This document shows, one piece after another, positions 61,278-64,000 of a stretch of 64,000 nucleotides of DNA. The first letter of the stretch is position 1. Each line of letters opens with the position of its first letter. The DNA lies in contig CAJUCN010000001.1 in NCBI GenBank assembly GCA_910585005.1, positions 310,001 to 374,000 on the forward strand, given 5' to 3'. The position numbers and the translations under genes are program-made. This stretch comes from an uncultured Lachnospiraceae bacterium (lineage in GTDB: Bacteria; Bacillota; Clostridia; Lachnospirales; Lachnospiraceae). A model generated the notes under the pieces. That model did not search any database. It was not told where the DNA came from and was given only the letters and a program-made list of their open reading frames with translations.

Positions 61278-62093
61278 ATGGATACTTTCGTAACATTAGC
61301 CATCAAACTGCTCCAAGGCGCCCTGATCGGATTAGGTTCCGTCCTTCCGGGAATATCCGGAGGAGTTTTAAGCGTCGTATTTGGCTTTTACAAACCCGTC
61401 ATGGAATTCCTTGCCGATCCCAGACAAAAAGCAAGAACCCATCTTCCAAAGCTGCTGCCTTATTTTGCAGGCGCCGTAATCGGATTTCTTGGCGTAGCCA
61501 ATCTCCTTACTTACTTCCTTGAAAAATATCCTGCCCCCTCTATCTGTCTTTTCGTAGGTCTGATAGGCGGTATGCTGCCTTCTCTCTGGCAAGAAGCCGG
61601 AAGGAAAGGCAGGAAGATAAATTCACTGCTTGCAACCGCTGCCGCCATGGTTTTCGTTTTTACTTTTTTGTCCTTCTTAAATGCCGCCAGCCTTTCCATT
61701 ACGCCAGGCTTTTTCTGGTATGTTTTCTGCGGTTTTGCCCTTGCCCTAAGCATCATTGCACCTGGCATGAGTTTCTCGGCTCTTTTAATGCCCTTGGGAC
61801 TTTATGCCCCCTTTGTGGATGGCATCGGGCATCTGGATCTTTCCGTTGTGATTCCCGGCGTTCTGGGATGCATATTGACGATTCTTTCTATGGCAAAGGC
61901 TGTAGATTCCTTGCTCACCAAGTACTACAGCCTTTCTTTTCATGCTATATTCGGATTTGTCACTGCCGCTACCATTATGATCCTGCCTTTTGAAAGCTTC
62001 ACCCTTTCCACAAGAGCATGTCTTATCAATGTATTCTGGCTGGCCGCCGGAATCTTTGCCGCCACAATACTAGACCGGGCGGGGCTGTCATAA
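61278..62093 (+). CDS. DUF368 membrane protein (undecaprenyl-phosphate carrier, PopT-type)
   Basis: 271 residues with about eight hydrophobic segments. The DUF368 signature is seen in GLGSVLPGISGGVLSVVFGF near the N-terminus and its internal echo SIIAPGMSFSALLMPLGLY in the middle. Members of this family were recently shown to return undecaprenyl phosphate across the membrane, which supports cell-wall and glycan synthesis. That suits a region holding murF, ddl and several glycosyltransferases. GAGG precedes the ATG. Confidence 0.9.
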   Translation: MDTFVTLAIKLLQGALIGLGSVLPGISGGVLSVVFGFYKPVMEFLADPRQKARTHLPKLLPYFAGAVIGFLGVANLLTYFLEKYPAPSICLFVGLIGGMLPSLWQEAGRKGRKINSLLATAAAMVFVFTFLSFLNAASLSITPGFFWYVFCGFALALSIIAPGMSFSALLMPLGLYAPFVDGIGHLDLSVVIPGVLGCILTILSMAKAVDSLLTKYYSLSFHAIFGFVTAATIMILPFESFTLSTRACLINVFWLAAGIFAATILDRAGLS

Positions 62094-62100
62094 CGGATGA

Positions 62101-64000
62101 TCACACCCGGTTGTAATTGATCAAACATCCCTTTAAGATGATCTGACGTTCCTCATCGGTAAGCTCGCCCAGCCTTAGGGTAAACTCTACAAGACCTTCT
62201 TCTCCTACTTTATACGCCCTGATCTCTTCCGCTTTCTCTTCCACCGCCCTACGGATATCCGGAATAAACAGGTAATCTTTATTCTGGAAAGGCAGTTCCC
62301 CTTCATCGATCAGGAACGGGAGCATCCCCCAATTAATCAGGTTGGAACGGTATCTCTTGGTTGCATATTCGTTGGCAATGTTGGCCCAGCCTCCAAGTAC
62401 CTTCTGGCAGGACGCTGCCTGCTCCCTTGCAGAACCATCACCGGGTTTTACCGCAAAGATGGTAGAGCCAAAACCTATATTTCCCTGTCCTGCTTCCGGG
62501 TAAACCCTATGGATCGTTTCCATAACCGGCTTTAATTCCGGTTTTGCTTCCAAAGGACATTTTCCATCCATCACAGCCTTCTGGGCCACTTGAATATCCT
62601 TGGCAAGCCCTACATAAGCAGGATCCTTCCTGGACAAAGTGAATTCCGCAAGTCCCAAAGGATTGGAACGGTAAGAAGAAGTTTCTCCGGACGGAATCAG
62701 TTCATCCGTAGTGGTTACCGGATCGTGGATCTCAGATACCACACGCAAAACCAAATTCTCCGGAAGAGCCGTCATGGCCGGCCAGTCTTTAATGTTCGGC
62801 CCAAACTGGATCTCTACGGAAGGGTCTGCCACTCCATGGGAATCAAATACCCTGTTGGCATAAATGGCCCGGTCAAAGTGATATTGATATTTACCAATCG
62901 TTCCGTCAAACTCGGTTGCCGCAGTGAGCACACCCTTGTTGGCAGCCGTAGCAGCTATGGAGCGTGCATCCATCAGCGCTACCGAAGCAATCTGCCCGTT
63001 TTGCAGTTTCGATCCTTCCCTGTTCGGGAAATTCCTGGTGGAATGGCGGATACTGAATGCATTGTTTGCAGGCGTATCTCCGGCTCCAAAGCAAGGGCCG
63101 CAAAATGCTGTCTTCATCACCGCACCTGTCTCAAGAAGCGCAGCCGCACATCCATTCTTGATCAGTTCCATATAAACAGGCATGGACGCGGGATACACAC
63201 TTAATGTAAAACCTTCCGGCCCAATATAGGATCCTTTCATAATATCCGCTGCCGCGCAGATATTTTCAAAACCGCCGCCTGCACATCCTGCAATAATCCC
63301 CTGATCCACCAAAAGCTTTCCGTTTTTCACTTTATTTTTTAGTGAAAACTCCACCGCACCATCCAAAGAAACTGCTGCCTTTTTCTCCACATCATCCAAA
63401 ATATCCATAAGGTTTGCATTCAACTCTTCTATGGTATAAGTATTGCTGGGATGGAAAGGCATAGCAATCATCGGTTTGATGGCGCTAAGGTCAACTTCAA
63501 TGAAACCGTCATAGTAAGCTGTTTGTGCCGGCATCAACTCTTTATAATCATCACTTCTTCCATGAATTTCATAAAATTCTTTAATTACATCATCCGTCTG
63601 CCAGATGGAGGATAAGCAGGTGGTTTCCGTAGTCATAACGTCAATGCCAATCCTGAAATCCGCGCTTAAGGAAGCCACCCCAGGACCTACAAACTCCATC
63701 ACCTTATTCTTTACGGCGCCGCTTGCAAATACTTCTCCGATGATGGCAAGGGCCACATCCTGAGGTCCTACTCCAAAAGCAGGTTCCCCCGTTAAATACA
63801 CCGCTACTATCCCTGGCATATTGATGTCATACGTCTGATTTAGAAGCTGCTTCACCAGCTCCGGTCCCCCTTCTCCCATTGCCATGGTTCCAAGAGCCCC
63901 ATATCTGGTATGGGAATCGGATCCAAGGATCATCTTTCCGCCTCCGGAAAGCATTTCCCTTGCAAACTGATGGATCACCGCCTGATGAGGAGGCACATAA
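62101..64000 (-). CDS. Aconitase-family hydratase, cut by window edge
   Basis: The minus strand is open from the right edge to a stop at 62101 (632 codons); the N-terminus lies outside. The aconitase active-site segment GSDSHTRYGALGTMAMGEGG and iron-sulfur cysteine candidates in ETTCLSSIWQTDD, AGCAGGGFENI and FCGPCFGAGD are visible, followed by the swivel domain with YATKRYRSNLINWGMLPF. It is a predicted hydratase of the YbhJ-like branch rather than citrate-cycle AcnA by its overall look. The substrate is unknown. Confidence 0.88.
   Translation of the reverse strand, partial: YVPPHQAVIHQFAREMLSGGGKMILGSDSHTRYGALGTMAMGEGGPELVKQLLNQTYDINMPGIVAVYLTGEPAFGVGPQDVALAIIGEVFASGAVKNKVMEFVGPGVASLSADFRIGIDVMTTETTCLSSIWQTDDVIKEFYEIHGRSDDYKELMPAQTAYYDGFIEVDLSAIKPMIAMPFHPSNTYTIEELNANLMDILDDVEKKAAVSLDGAVEFSLKNKVKNGKLLVDQGIIAGCAGGGFENICAAADIMKGSYIGPEGFTLSVYPASMPVYMELIKNGCAAALLETGAVMKTAFCGPCFGAGDTPANNAFSIRHSTRNFPNREGSKLQNGQIASVALMDARSIAATAANKGVLTAATEFDGTIGKYQYHFDRAIYANRVFDSHGVADPSVEIQFGPNIKDWPAMTALPENLVLRVVSEIHDPVTTTDELIPSGETSSYRSNPLGLAEFTLSRKDPAYVGLAKDIQVAQKAVMDGKCPLEAKPELKPVMETIHRVYPEAGQGNIGFGSTIFAVKPGDGSAREQAASCQKVLGGWANIANEYATKRYRSNLINWGMLPFLIDEGELPFQNKDYLFIPDIRRAVEEKAEEIRAYKVGEEGLVEFTLRLGELTDEERQIILKGCLINYNRV

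Overview
The window looks like a chromosomal segment of an endospore-forming, Lachnospiraceae-type Firmicute. The basis is Bacillota-style AGGAGG ribosome binding sites, sporulation genes (spoVG, a spoIID/spoIIQ-like pair, a Spo0A effector domain), a two-subunit glgC/glgD glycogen pair, a DnaD/DnaI-type replication loader pair, an Mfd-Pth block and a DUF368 carrier. No rRNA, tRNA, CRISPR array or phage structural gene is visible.

Layout. 1-20 kb is a cell-surface glycan locus: an acyltransferase (cut by the left edge), an ABC flippase, and the pseudaminic acid genes pseG, pseI, pseF and pseC, with a GT52-like glycosyltransferase, a GT2 glycosyltransferase and an unusual pair (PLP decarboxylase fold plus ATP-grasp). 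It is interleaved with a nicotinamide salvage pair (pncA-pncB) and with a sugar ABC operon (11.8-14.9 kb) facing a YesM/YesN-type two-component system (15.1-17.7 kb). 20-28 kb is housekeeping: a receiver-less Spo0A C-terminal domain, a 3-methyladenine glycosylase preceded by a 36-codon ORF, a Na/Pi cotransporter, a short DUF3788 protein, mfd, pth and a cell-wall amidase.

29-33.2 kb is the most interesting region. A three-gene membrane operon (YARHG protein, TcaA-like zinc-ribbon protein, zinc-ribbon/Yip1-like protein) is read leftward from a promoter inside a 1.27-kb segment. That segment also holds a tyrosine recombinase gene and is bounded by 26-bp inverted repeats matching at 25 of 26 positions. 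This is the layout of a self-encoded invertible promoter (phase-variation switch), and I regard it as the best candidate for an undescribed system here.

33.2-41.3 kb carries spoVG, glgD-glgC, murC, a DnaA-box cluster, DnaD-like and DnaI-like loader genes and prs. 41.3-45.8 kb holds a polyprenyl-phosphate glycosyltransferase and a very large fusion of a polytopic membrane domain with an M3 metallopeptidase. 45.8-51.6 kb is a maltodextrin-type operon (binding protein, two permeases, LacI regulator, 4-alpha-glucanotransferase) with paired LacI operators over its promoter. 51.6-64 kb holds plsC, murF, ddl, a GH9-like lipoprotein lacking the usual catalytic motif, an amidohydrolase, spoIIQ-like and spoIID genes, a protein with an RTX-exoprotein-like EF-hand module, a DUF368 undecaprenyl-phosphate carrier and an aconitase-family hydratase cut by the right edge.

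Several themes recur: envelope polymer assembly (murC, murF, ddl, amidase, DUF368, glycosyltransferases), surface nonulosonic acid, alpha-glucan storage and uptake, and engulfment-stage sporulation proteins. Neither sugar ABC system has an ATPase gene nearby, so both probably share an ATPase encoded elsewhere. All functional calls come from reading motifs by eye; no database search was made.
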